A DNA stretch of 64,000 nucleotides from Phormidium sp. FACHB-1136. Its GTDB lineage: Bacteria > Cyanobacteriota > Cyanobacteriia > Phormidesmidales > Phormidesmidaceae. Under the pieces are notes generated by a model. The model made no database searches. It was not told the DNA's origin and saw only the letters and a list, made by a program, of their open reading frames with translations. Where the stretch lies: contig NZ_JACJRS010000002.1 of the NCBI RefSeq assembly GCF_014697375.1, positions 62,001 through 126,000 on the forward strand. Direction: 5' to 3'. Below, in pieces: positions 49,255-57,898 of the stretch (within the stretch, counting starts at the first letter, position 1; each line of letters opens with the position of its first letter). A program made the position numbers and the translations under genes.

Positions 49255-49283
49255 GAGTTACCTTTGAATTACCTTTGAATTAC
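49255..49283 (+). repeat. 11-bp tandem repeat ahead of the CPBP gene
   Basis: TTACCT is followed twice by TTGAATTACCT, i.e. two extra copies of an 11-bp unit. The unit contains TGA, which ends the upstream reading ATG 49202 ... AGT TAC CTT TGA. Removing the 22 bases would join that reading in frame to the protease gene. Confidence 0.8.
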
Positions 49284-49844
49284 CTACGCCTGCGCCTTTA
49301 CATTGCCCTTCGCATTAGCGCCCACCGGGTCTGGATGGCCGTCAAAACTCGCCCCCGCTGGTCGGATTGGGCCTTGGCGGCAGGGCTGCTCTTGGCCTTC
49401 AGCCTGCTGGTCTTGCCCCTAGGACTATGGAGCCAGTGGCTCACCCCGGAGGTGGCGCTCCCCTGGGGGCAGGGCTGGCGGCTGGCGGGGCGCGTCTTGA
49501 TCATTCCAGCCCTCACCGAGGAAGGCTTTTGGCGGGTGCTGATGCTGCCCCACAAAACGGAAATCCTCTCCCCCAAGAAGCGCTGGCTAGTGGCCCTACC
49601 CATGCTGGGCCTGTTTGTGCTGATGCATGTGCTCAGCAGCCTAACCCTCTATCCCCAGGGCTTTCCCACCTTTGTAACGCCCCTGTTTCTCTTTGCGGCC
49701 ACGCTGCTGGGGCTGATCTGCACCCTGGCCTACTGGGCCTCTGGGTCGGGCTGGGTGCCCGTGGCCATGCACTGGCTGGTGGTGTTTGTGTGGCTGATGT
49801 TTTTGGGCGGCTACAACCAGCTCGGTCTGGGCCTCTTTCCATAA
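49275..49844 (+). CDS. CPBP (CAAX/Abi) family intramembrane metalloprotease
   Basis: 189 aa as read from TTG 49275; ATG 49335 (MAVKTRPRW) is an alternative start. About four or five membrane helices. The CPBP motifs are present: EEGFWR (Glu-Glu ... Arg), FVLMH (Phe ... His) and AMHWLVVF (His). The family cleaves near membrane surfaces or handles bacteriocins; the role here is unknown. The 5' end is disturbed by an 11-bp tandem repeat (see findings); the original start may be ATG 49202 or 49211, now out of frame. Confidence 0.72.
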   Translation: MNYLRLRLYIALRISAHRVWMAVKTRPRWSDWALAAGLLLAFSLLVLPLGLWSQWLTPEVALPWGQGWRLAGRVLIIPALTEEGFWRVLMLPHKTEILSPKKRWLVALPMLGLFVLMHVLSSLTLYPQGFPTFVTPLFLFAATLLGLICTLAYWASGSGWVPVAMHWLVVFVWLMFLGGYNQLGLGLFP

Positions 49845-49977
49845 CCGCCTGTAGGGTGAAGTGTCAGGCAATCACCGTTACGGTTTGACCCCAGCGATAT
49901 CACCACCGCCTGGGTGTAGGTGATGTTATGGTTTTTCTTCCTTGCCGTGGGTTGAGCCATCCGTTGATCAACCGTAC

Positions 49978-50130
49978 CTAGCTATGGAACTGGCCTAATC
50001 CGTTTAGGGGCATATTTTCGGCAATGGCATCATGGGGAATCAGCACATAGCGCCAGGGCTTACCCCCGTGCGGCTGCCTATAAGTCGCTCAATTTCCTCG
50101 GCACCCCACGATATTTTACGCCATCTCATG
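49978..50130 (-). pseudogene. C-terminal remnant of a restriction-type DEAD/DEAH helicase
   Basis: Reading on the minus strand gives GGKPWRYVLIPHDAIAENMP then a short tail to a stop at 49978. KPWRYVLIPHDAIAENMTL-type endings are, as I recall, the C-terminus of type III-like restriction endonuclease R/helicase subunits. Just upstream, AEEIERLIGSRTG continues the same alignment in another frame, so a frameshift in the GGGGG run near 50066-50070 separates them. The rest of the gene is missing. Confidence 0.5.
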
Positions 50131-50283
50131 AACGCTAAAGATCTCAAGCAAGCTGATTTAGAACCATGAATTACTTCTAGGGGATTAGTCTCTGAAATTG
50201 TGAATAGCAAGCGAACTATCAGCAAAACCCAAACCAAAATTTTAGGCTCATTTTTACATGTGTCACCCGCATTGTTTATTTAA
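50101..50283 (+). pseudogene. HigA-type (XRE/HTH) antitoxin remnant with in-frame TGA
   Basis: The plus strand reads HDILRHLMNAKDLKQADLEP, then TGA (50167-50169), then in the same frame RGLVSEIVNSKRTISKTQTK and a tail LHVSPALFI ending at TAA 50281-50283. This matches the HTH region and C-terminus of HigA antitoxins (DL...GS.G.VSE.L.GKR.IS). Upstream codons are degraded and no HigB toxin is beside it. It overlaps the end of the gene at 50263 by 21 bases. Confidence 0.65.
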
Positions 50284-50886
50284 ATTCTGCTCACACATCC
50301 GAAAGAACTCCCGCAATAGCCCCAACAGAATGGGTAACTCACCAATGCCATAAAGTAGGGACTCAGACACCACCCCATTCCGATTCAATCGGTAGAACTT
50401 CCATCCTTCCCCATTGGTGACAATGCCGTAGATCGTAAAATCCTGTCCCAATTCTTGATTAATCCACTGGCAGGCTTTCATCTCTACCAAGCACTGTGCC
50501 GTACCCTGTTCAAAGTCATCCTTTTTGGCCTCAATCACACAGGCAAAGGGAGCCTCTAGATAGGCCCGTCGCTCGGCAATGAGATAGTCGGCATTACCAC
50601 AGACCGTTTCTCCTTCCAGGTAAGCTCCTTTCCAAATCTTGAGCCGATTAAAGCCCTCTAACCCCTCCTCACAAATGGCATCAATGAGCAGAGTCTTAGA
50701 CACCTCTAAACTTTCGAGGTCAAACCGTTGCAGACGTTCTAGCCGCTGACGAAAAAAATCACTCAGGGGCACAGGGTCAGCCTTTAAGTCCCAGCGGGTT
50801 AACTCTGTCACGCCTAAATGCTTAAACGCTTCCCGATAGGTAAAGCTAGAAAACGGTTTCTTGCGCTGTTGGGTGGCTTGGGTCAT
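50263..50886 (-). CDS. Restriction-endonuclease-like hypothetical protein
   Basis: 207 aa. The middle shows a PD-(D/E)xK-like pattern: GNADYLIAERR, then ACVIEAKKDDFEQGTAQC (Glu-x-Lys), a layout seen in a family of cyanobacterial proteins of unknown function. The N-terminus FTYREAFKHLGVTEL and the C-terminus YGIVTNGEGWKFYRL (the latter like type I restriction N-terminal domains) support a nuclease-like fold. It flanks the DISARM operon on the same strand, 387 bases away. Catalysis is not proven. Confidence 0.6.
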   Translation of the reverse strand: MTQATQQRKKPFSSFTYREAFKHLGVTELTRWDLKADPVPLSDFFRQRLERLQRFDLESLEVSKTLLIDAICEEGLEGFNRLKIWKGAYLEGETVCGNADYLIAERRAYLEAPFACVIEAKKDDFEQGTAQCLVEMKACQWINQELGQDFTIYGIVTNGEGWKFYRLNRNGVVSESLLYGIGELPILLGLLREFFRMCEQNLNKQCG

Positions 50887-50937
50887 GGGACTGGCTAGGG
50901 GTTGAGGTTACATCTAATTATGGGCGGTTCGTCTGTG

Positions 50938-50985
50938 GTTAACCTCAGTTCGGGTTAAGCTCAGTAGTCCGATGCCCCGGAAGCC
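50938..50985. repeat. 48-bp dispersed repeat, family C, copy 2
   Basis: Starts GTTAACCTCAGTTCGGG; 41 of 48 bases match the copy at 42891-42938. It directly adjoins a family A block. Confidence 0.75.
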
Positions 50986-51081
50986 CTCACCCCCCCGCCC
51001 CCTCTCCCACGGGGAGAGGGGGAGCTAGAGCTTCAAAGTCCCTCTCCCTTGGGGAGAGGGATTTAGGGTGAGGGCCAGCGT
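50986..51081. repeat. Family A palindromic repeats, two units
   Basis: CCCTCTCCC facing GGGAGAGGG (50998-51021) and TCCCTCTCCC facing GGGAGAGGGATTTAGGGTGAGGG (51040-51075). The block lies downstream of drmC in a 387-base gene-free stretch and may mark the left edge of the defence island. Confidence 0.8.
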
Positions 51082-51273
51082 CGTTGCCAGAAGCGGGTTT
51101 CTAGCGATTGAAGCCTTTGGCTTATCCCGAACTCAGGTTATGACAGGGTTCGGGTTGTGAGCTTACACCCGAATTACACCCAAAGTCTCAGCTTCAGGCC
51201 TTCGACATGCTGTGCCGCCCCTCTGCCCCAGTGAAAATAACGGCTTCACTTTCTTCAATCTAGGTTCGATGCC

Positions 51274-52074
51274 TCAGAGTCCCGGAATACGTTGGAGTAG
51301 ACCACGGCTGACTAGCATTTCAAACTGGGAGCGAATGGCGCGGGCAACGACGCGATCACGCATCAGTACCCCAGCCTCGATGTTGCGTTCGTGGGCCGCT
51401 TCAGTGAAGTTGGCGGAGGTGATCAGTAACCGCTCCTCATCAACCACCACGCATTTGGCATGGAGGCAGGCGTTGGACTCGGCGGTCATGAGCATGGTGC
51501 GGGGGTCGTGGAACACTTCGGGTAGGCGTTGTCCGGGCCAGACATGGTAGCGAAAGGTTTCGGCGAACTGTCGCAGCAGGATGGAGGCTGGGGTGCGGTC
51601 TTGGTACTTGCGTTTGACGTTGAGGAACATTCTGACCTGAAGGTCGGGATTGGCCTCCATGCGCTGGGCCAGGGGGCGAAAGAGATCGTAGCCTTTAGCG
51701 CCCTGATCGATGGCAAAGCTGGAGATCAGCACGCTATGTTGGGCGCTGCTAAACAGTTCGCGCACCACAATGCCCGTGTCTCGGCTTTCGGTGCCGGGGA
51801 CTTCTGGCCCCGTCCACACCAGATCGACTAGGTCTTGTTTGGCTTGGGATGTAGCCCGCTCTTCGGCCAGCACCGTGAGCAGGTAGGCCAGGGGTCTGGG
51901 GGCCATGCCCTGCTGGTGCAGGTGGTTGATTTCCTGAACGACAGCGACTAAATCGGGTTCAGGCACGTAGGCCCACAGAGAGACCGTGGAAACCGGAAGG
52001 CTGAGTCTGCCTGCCTCTAGAGCCTCGGCCATGCCCACGAGGGCGGGGCGACTGATCTGCACCAGAGGAGACAT
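51274..52074 (-). CDS. drmC: DISARM protein DrmC (phospholipase D-like)
   Basis: 266 aa. One HKD motif is visible: LHAKCVVVDEERLL with SANFTEAA downstream, preceded by an SSFAIDQG strand, as in PLD-superfamily nucleases. An N-terminal ~90-residue helical part precedes it. DrmC is the third core gene of DISARM and is reported as dispensable in some hosts. It starts in a TGATG overlap with the drmB stop, indicating coupling. Confidence 0.88.
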   Translation of the reverse strand: MSPLVQISRPALVGMAEALEAGRLSLPVSTVSLWAYVPEPDLVAVVQEINHLHQQGMAPRPLAYLLTVLAEERATSQAKQDLVDLVWTGPEVPGTESRDTGIVVRELFSSAQHSVLISSFAIDQGAKGYDLFRPLAQRMEANPDLQVRMFLNVKRKYQDRTPASILLRQFAETFRYHVWPGQRLPEVFHDPRTMLMTAESNACLHAKCVVVDEERLLITSANFTEAAHERNIEAGVLMRDRVVARAIRSQFEMLVSRGLLQRIPGL

Positions 52075-53987
52075 CAGAACACCTCATCGGGAAAGAACTC
52101 GGCCCCCAGCCTTTCAACGGTACTGGTGACCAGGGCGCGATCCAGCATTTCGTTGCGCCGTTCGCAGGAGGTTTCGGCAATCAGTAGGCAACCGTGGCAG
52201 GCGGCTCCTTGCAGAAAGCGGTCTTCCTGGACGCTGTCGGGCTTGTGCTGGGCACAGACCGGGTCGTTGGAGCAGAGCCGCCCTTGCTCTAGCGCCTTGC
52301 TGAGGTGGTATTCAATGCGTCTACCGACCTCGACCAGACCGCCCAGAGTACCTTCTGAGCCGGAGGTACCCGTGTGGAGCAGAATGCCGTAGCCGATGTC
52401 GGGGAAGGCATAGATGCGTTCGCGGATGGCGCTAGAGGCATAGCCACATTCTAGGGAGACGGCGGTGATTAGCAGGTGGGAGAGGGAATGGAGCATGATG
52501 TAGGCTTCGCCGGGGAAGGTGGCTTTGTCTTGGGGGATACCCCGGTTCTCGGCCCATTGACTAAAGCCCCGATTGAGAAGCTTGGCTCGGTCAATCACGG
52601 CTTGCCGTTGCAGCCAGCGTTCAACCTGTTCTTTTTGGAAGCCAATGAACACCCCCTCCCCCAGATTTTCAATGGCCGGGAACCAGGTGGGTTCAAAATC
52701 CAGCGCGGCCCGACGGACGCCAATGGCGAGGTCGTCGATTTCGCCGTCAATGTTGGTTTGGGCGGCCTCGAAGCGGGTGAAGCCAATCAGGGCCAGCACC
52801 TCCCGCAGGCGATGTACCAGAACAACTTTATCGATGAAGGGCTGCCACTTAGGTGCCAGCAAACTGGGGTTGCGGGTATACCCCTCAAAGATCTGGTCGC
52901 TGGCGGGGGCTTCTCTCCCCCGTTCGTCGGGGCAGGCCAGCAGGGCTTCCAGTTCCACCTGTTTAATGCTTTTGTCGGGGGCGGCAAGATCGTCTTTGCG
53001 GCGTTGAATTTCGGCCCAGACGGCCTCGGCCCCAAACTCCACCAAGTCGGCAAATTTGGCCTTCCGTAGCTCTTTGGTAACATCGGCTAGGTCTTCGGTG
53101 TATTGCAGGTCTTCTTCATAGAAGCGATCTACGGCCTGCTTCAGGGCCGCATCCTGGTCGGGCATGGAGATGACGCTGAGGATTTGGCTGAAGTAGGCAT
53201 TGCTGGCGGATCGCACCAGCAGTCGATTGTACTCAGGCTGGTCGGTGGCAATAATTTCGCCAGTATCGTCGATGCGGTGGCGGCGGCAGGATTCTTTGCC
53301 TCGGGGGCCGAGCCAGGGGCGGTGGCCTTCACAGGCTCCCAGCACCTTAGAGTCGGTAACTTTGGCCTGGGAGAGGGGGCGTAGGCTGCCGCACTGTTCG
53401 CAACGCACAAAGATTTCCTCAAAGTCGTTGCCAGACCCGGCCTCATCCAGCCAAAGCTGCCCCCGGCACTTGGCCTGGAAGTCGTTGTGGACAAAGGCGT
53501 TCCAGTTAATGTCGCTGAGGTGGCCATGGGTGCAAGCCTGCACAAACCGCACGGGCACCGCCTGCACAGACTTGCCCTCAAACCGGGCTCCTCCCTTCAC
53601 GGTGCTCCAGGAAATGAGGGGTCGGGTGCGGTAGGTTTTGCCCGCCCGATCAAGGGTGCGGTCGATCTGGGCCAGAAACCAGGTGGGAAACACCAGGGCA
53701 TCCACGCCGCTGAGGGGCGCTTTGGGGTCGCTGGTTTTGCTGGGCGGGCCAAAGAGCTTGATGTCGTGGCCATCGGGTAGATCGAGGCTTTTGGCCACCT
53801 TGTACTTGAGGCGGTCTTCTCGGATGTAGGGCTTGTCCCCCTTCCAGTAGCTCAGGCCCGAGATAATCACTGACCGGGCGGGCAGATCGACCATCGATCC
53901 GGGGCCGAAGGTGGTGAGCATCTGGCTCTGGCGCAGTTCGCCGCTGGCTTTTTTGGCCTTATTGGCAGTCTTGTTGGGTTGGCTCAT
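52074..53987 (-). CDS. drmB: DISARM protein DrmB (DUF1998)
   Basis: 637 aa from ATG 53987. N-terminal GELRQSQMLTTFGPGSMVDL is the typical DrmB opening. A cysteine pair (CEQCGSLRPL) may bind zinc, and the C-terminal DUF1998 region includes YIMLHSLSHLLITAVSLECG and later cysteines. DrmB works with the DrmA helicase to block incoming phage DNA. Its start overlaps the drmA stop by 4 bases (ATGA). Confidence 0.93.
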   Translation of the reverse strand: MSQPNKTANKAKKASGELRQSQMLTTFGPGSMVDLPARSVIISGLSYWKGDKPYIREDRLKYKVAKSLDLPDGHDIKLFGPPSKTSDPKAPLSGVDALVFPTWFLAQIDRTLDRAGKTYRTRPLISWSTVKGGARFEGKSVQAVPVRFVQACTHGHLSDINWNAFVHNDFQAKCRGQLWLDEAGSGNDFEEIFVRCEQCGSLRPLSQAKVTDSKVLGACEGHRPWLGPRGKESCRRHRIDDTGEIIATDQPEYNRLLVRSASNAYFSQILSVISMPDQDAALKQAVDRFYEEDLQYTEDLADVTKELRKAKFADLVEFGAEAVWAEIQRRKDDLAAPDKSIKQVELEALLACPDERGREAPASDQIFEGYTRNPSLLAPKWQPFIDKVVLVHRLREVLALIGFTRFEAAQTNIDGEIDDLAIGVRRAALDFEPTWFPAIENLGEGVFIGFQKEQVERWLQRQAVIDRAKLLNRGFSQWAENRGIPQDKATFPGEAYIMLHSLSHLLITAVSLECGYASSAIRERIYAFPDIGYGILLHTGTSGSEGTLGGLVEVGRRIEYHLSKALEQGRLCSNDPVCAQHKPDSVQEDRFLQGAACHGCLLIAETSCERRNEMLDRALVTSTVERLGAEFFPDEVF

Positions 53988-56900
53988 TCGTCGTCTCCGG
54001 CTACATCTTCCATGGTGTGCGGGTCTCGAATCCACAGGTTGACGGTGGCTTCTACATCGCGCAGGCTGCGCTGGGTTTTGAACTTTTGCTCATCGGCAGG
54101 GCGTTTCTCGGCGGCCATGTCCAGGGCATCGACCAGCAGAGCGGGGGCCAGGTCGGCCTCTTTTTGGTATTGCAGCCGGGTTTCGCGGGTCAAAATCCGC
54201 TCCCAGGTGTCGAGCAGATCGGTGACTTGGGCACGCACCCTCACCCGCAGGTCATTGGCCGTTTCGCCATCCATACCAGGACTATGGCCCTCGGCCCGAC
54301 GGGCAATGGCGCTGACTACGGCCTCCACCGCCGCCCGTTGGTCGGTGAGGTTAGAGGCTCCCATCGGACGGGTCATCTCGGGTACGCCCAATCGAGCCAG
54401 CGCAACGGTGACCCCGGCCAACCCCCGATCCAGGGCACGGGGAGAGAAGGGGGTAACGCTGGTCGCTTCCACCGCCCGGTAGAAGCTGTTGTGCCAGCTC
54501 TGAAACCGCTCGTAGTGGGATCGATCCCGGGGGCGGTGAAGGTTCATCAGCGTCACCACCAAACCGGGCTTATTCTGGGCGCGACCCACCCGGCTGGTGG
54601 CCTGGATGTACTCGGCGGCGGTTTTGGGTTGTCCCAACACCACCATCAGGCCCAGGCGCACGATGTCGAGGCCGACGGAAATCATGTTGGTGGCCAGGGC
54701 CACATCGACCCGGTCGTTTTCGTGGAACGGCGTGGAGAGGCGGCGCTTGGTGTTGGCGATTTTATGGGTACTCACCCGCGAGGTCAGTTCCTCCGGCATT
54801 TCGTCAATTTTGCGACTACAGAAGGGGCCGATGGGTTCGCCCTGCCGCAGTCGGTCGCTGTACTGGGTCAGGCGCGAGTTCACCTCATCTTCTACAATGC
54901 GGCGGCTGCCCCCCAGTTCCCGCAGGGAGTTGAAGTAGCCCATTAGGGTCATGTAGGGGTCGGCGGGGTTGTCTTTGTTGCGTTTACCCCCGGCTTCCTC
55001 CCACTGTTTTTGGGCAGCGGCCAGCAGCGCCAAATACACCCGCAGCAAAATCACCTTCAGGCTGCGGCCCTGGGCGGCGACCCCCACATAGAGCCTACCG
55101 GGACTGGCAAAATCGGTTTTGGCAAAGAAGGAATCGTGGCGATTGGGGCCAGGGGGCGGAAAGATATCCACATGGTGACGGCCAAAGATGGCCTGAATCT
55201 GGCGGCTGGCTCTCCGCACCGTGGCCGTAGAGGCAATCACCTTGGGGCGGATAGTGTGGCCATCCACTTCGCGACTGCACAGGGTATCAATCGCGGTTTC
55301 GTACAGCCCCACCATGGTGCCTAGGGGGCCAGAGATCAGGTGTAGCTCGTCCTGAATGATCAGGTCTGGCGGGGGCAGATAGCCCTCCAAGGGGCGACCC
55401 GCGATGGTGGGATCCCCAGGGCTGTAGAAGCCGTCGCCCTCTTGATAGTGGGTGACGCGACCAAACAAGGCCCCCGTTTGGCCCACCCAGGGCAGGGCCG
55501 CAAACTTATCCACCGTGGCGATGATGAAGCAGGGCAGACGACGGTAGATCGGCTCATCCACCGCCAGAATCGGTAGGGGGTTGCGGCTACGGAAGTCGCA
55601 GCCCCGGTTAACGCAGGCCACCTTGAGGGTCTTGGGGGCATCTTCGGTGGGCAAGAGCTGGAAGGAATTGGTGGTGAAGCCTTCGCCGCACCAGGGGCAG
55701 CGCTCTAGGGGGATGGGGGAGGGCTTACTTTTGCTGTCGCGCTTAAAGGCCAGGGTGCGTTCCCTTGCCGAATACTCATCTTTGTCGCCGCGTTTGCCCA
55801 TGCGGTTAGGGGTGGCCCCCTGTCCTACCCAGAGGCCAATTTCAAAGGGCCAGGTGCCCAGTTTGTCGGGCGCTTTTTGGCGCTCTAGCTCTAGGGCGCA
55901 GATTAGCCGCGAGGCCCGCTCTAGCTGGTCGAGGGTGAGCAGGCGCAGGGTATAGCGCATCAGCACACTCATGCCCGCCGCCGGGATACCGGGATGGGTG
56001 AGCCGCCGCAACACCAGGGTAAACGCCGCCAGCCCCAGGTAGGCTTCGGTTTTGCCGCCCCCGGTGGGAAAAAACAGCAGGTCTACCACCTCACGATCCC
56101 TATGACGCGGATCGGCTAACCCCGCCAGGTTGACCAAAATAAACGCCAACTGGAACGGTCGCCAGGTGGGTTCGGCAAAGCTCTCCGGGGGCTGACCCTC
56201 CTCTTGGCTAAGCTGGCGGCGACGGGCGGCGGCGATCACCCGATTGGCCACCTGAAACGCCTCTAGCACCTGGGGGTTTTCTAACGCCTTCAGACCCGCT
56301 TCGATGCGGTTGCAGACTCCACTGGCGCGATCCAGCAAATTTCGGGCCACATCAGCGGCCTCCTGGGGGCTCATCGCCATGGCCCGCTGGGTGGCAATCC
56401 AGGCGCGATACTCCGTCACCAGTGACCCCACCATGCCGCGAATGGTGGCCGCATCGGCAGCCAAGGCCAGGGCTTCCATGCCGAGTTGTACGCCTTTGGG
56501 GGCGGTGGGGGCCACCCTGGGCACCTCAGCGATGGGTATCCAGGTGGTGCAGACCTCGGTGCAGCGGCGGCCCTGGGGATCGAGGGCCAGGGCTGAGACA
56601 TTGTGGCCCACGGCAAATTCGTAGTCATCACGGTACTGGAGAGCGGCCACCGCCTCGTCCCAGTCATCGGTGCTGACGCCGCGAGGGTCGGGCCGGGGCA
56701 CAAATCCCTCGGTGCAGCGTAGGCGGAGGCAGGTCTGAAAGGCAAAGGTGGCATCGCGCTCCCCGGAGGCCACCTGACGATAGTTGACCAAAAACACCGA
56801 TATCGCCTTGGTGCCGAAGGGGAAACGGTCATCCGGCACGGGGCGGCAAGTCACCACCACATTCAAGCCGCTACCGCCGGGAATGTCGATAGCAACGGGC

Positions 56901-57385
56901 TCTGGGCTTTCTTCAACGGGGACGCTCAGGATGGTCTGCTGGGGCACCCGCTGCCAATATTCTGATTTTTTCTTGCGCTTAGATTGGCCCTGACCTTCTT
57001 CAGACTCCTCCTCTGGGGGGTCGAGGGGGATGTAGTCGCCCCAGGAAACGTGGGCCTCCAGGGTGGTGGTTTTGCCCGAGAGCAGGCAGCTCAACCCCAT
57101 CGACGAGGGAAACAGCGCCTTCCGAGCCGCAGGTTTGTCGGGGTTTTTGCTGTCTTCGCCCGCGTCGCTAGCCGTCACTTCTTCGGGCAAATCATCGTCG
57201 GCATCGTCGTCGGAACGCAGGTCGGACGGTGCGCCAAAGGGGGCCAAAAACCCGGTCAGATACCACTTGGAAGGAGCCTGCCGGATAATCTCTTCGGCGT
57301 GGGCGGCATCGTCGGGGGTGGGGCCAACCAAATCGAGGTTGAGGGCATCCACCAGGGTGGCACGAACTTCGGCGGAGGCAGTCAT
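53984..57385 (-). CDS. drmA: DISARM helicase DrmA
   Basis: 1133 aa superfamily 2 helicase. Walker A LLFFPTGGGKTEAYLG, DExH box IIQDELHLISG, motif III SAT-like IASTATVRR, and motif VI YIQATSRVGRA are seen, with an acidic N-terminal linker (DDDADDDLPEE) and a zinc-like CPWCGEGF ... CVNRGCDF insertion between the helicase halves. All expected catalytic motifs are intact. DrmA binds DNA with DrmB. It is separated from the methylase by about 2 kb of toxin-antitoxin type genes. Confidence 0.94.
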   Translation of the reverse strand: MTASAEVRATLVDALNLDLVGPTPDDAAHAEEIIRQAPSKWYLTGFLAPFGAPSDLRSDDDADDDLPEEVTASDAGEDSKNPDKPAARKALFPSSMGLSCLLSGKTTTLEAHVSWGDYIPLDPPEEESEEGQGQSKRKKKSEYWQRVPQQTILSVPVEESPEPVAIDIPGGSGLNVVVTCRPVPDDRFPFGTKAISVFLVNYRQVASGERDATFAFQTCLRLRCTEGFVPRPDPRGVSTDDWDEAVAALQYRDDYEFAVGHNVSALALDPQGRRCTEVCTTWIPIAEVPRVAPTAPKGVQLGMEALALAADAATIRGMVGSLVTEYRAWIATQRAMAMSPQEAADVARNLLDRASGVCNRIEAGLKALENPQVLEAFQVANRVIAAARRRQLSQEEGQPPESFAEPTWRPFQLAFILVNLAGLADPRHRDREVVDLLFFPTGGGKTEAYLGLAAFTLVLRRLTHPGIPAAGMSVLMRYTLRLLTLDQLERASRLICALELERQKAPDKLGTWPFEIGLWVGQGATPNRMGKRGDKDEYSARERTLAFKRDSKSKPSPIPLERCPWCGEGFTTNSFQLLPTEDAPKTLKVACVNRGCDFRSRNPLPILAVDEPIYRRLPCFIIATVDKFAALPWVGQTGALFGRVTHYQEGDGFYSPGDPTIAGRPLEGYLPPPDLIIQDELHLISGPLGTMVGLYETAIDTLCSREVDGHTIRPKVIASTATVRRASRQIQAIFGRHHVDIFPPPGPNRHDSFFAKTDFASPGRLYVGVAAQGRSLKVILLRVYLALLAAAQKQWEEAGGKRNKDNPADPYMTLMGYFNSLRELGGSRRIVEDEVNSRLTQYSDRLRQGEPIGPFCSRKIDEMPEELTSRVSTHKIANTKRRLSTPFHENDRVDVALATNMISVGLDIVRLGLMVVLGQPKTAAEYIQATSRVGRAQNKPGLVVTLMNLHRPRDRSHYERFQSWHNSFYRAVEATSVTPFSPRALDRGLAGVTVALARLGVPEMTRPMGASNLTDQRAAVEAVVSAIARRAEGHSPGMDGETANDLRVRVRAQVTDLLDTWERILTRETRLQYQKEADLAPALLVDALDMAAEKRPADEQKFKTQRSLRDVEATVNLWIRDPHTMEDVAGDDE

Positions 57386-57420
57386 GGCGTCAGAATCCTA
57401 AGTAATAAAGCGTCGGGGTT

Positions 57421-57513
57421 TCACCTCACCCTAAATCCCTCTCCCCGTAGGAGAGGGACTTTGAAAAACTTCCGGCTCCCCTCTCCCCATGGGAGAGGGG
57501 CTGGGGGTGAGGG
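57421..57513. repeat. Family A palindromic repeats, two units
   Basis: TCACCCTAAATCCCTCTCC facing GGAGAGGGACTTTG, then CTCCCCTCTCCCC facing GGGAGAGGGGCTGGGGGTGAGG. It fills the gap between drmA and the first DUF433 gene and would be transcribed as part of the operon. Confidence 0.8.
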
Positions 57514-57822
57514 CTACGAATTGGCGATGGCACGATCAATTTCCTCGATATGGCTAGCATAGTAGGCCCGTGCGATGGCGAGATCAAAGAGGGTGAGGCC
57601 AGGGAAGGTTTGGAGGATTTCATCATCGCTGGCTCCTTGGTTTTGGAGGGCAATGACTTGCCAAACGGGGATACGGGTATGGCGAATACGGGCATGGCCA
57701 CCACAGAATCCGGGTGTTTTTTGAATGCTGTGGGTGGTGAGTTGTTCTTGAAATAAAACATAGTCTTCTGGGGGTAGGGTTTCGATGACTTGAATCAGGG
57801 ATTCTACTAAATTGGTATTCAT
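57514..57822 (-). CDS. DUF433 antitoxin-like protein, orphan
   Basis: 102 aa from ATG 57822. Residues ~35-95 are a DUF433 domain: CGGHARIRHTRIPVWQVIAL and LQTFPGLTLFDLAIARAYYA. This HTH-like family usually acts as antitoxin to a DUF5615 toxin, but none follows; drmA comes next. The first 30 residues (SLIQVIETLPPEDYVLFQEQ) are an extra helical part. The stop adjoins a family A repeat. Confidence 0.8.
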   Translation of the reverse strand: MNTNLVESLIQVIETLPPEDYVLFQEQLTTHSIQKTPGFCGGHARIRHTRIPVWQVIALQNQGASDDEILQTFPGLTLFDLAIARAYYASHIEEIDRAIANS

Positions 57823-57898
57823 GGGGAAGGATTTTATGGGTGTATCTGAAAAAGTCGAAGGATTTGGCATTCATGAAATACATCGTTATATGCGCACT

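Noticed and set aside
51529-57562. Long plus-strand frames opposite drmA, drmB and drmC
   Set aside because: High-GC antisense shadows without family motifs; the minus-strand DISARM genes explain the sequence.
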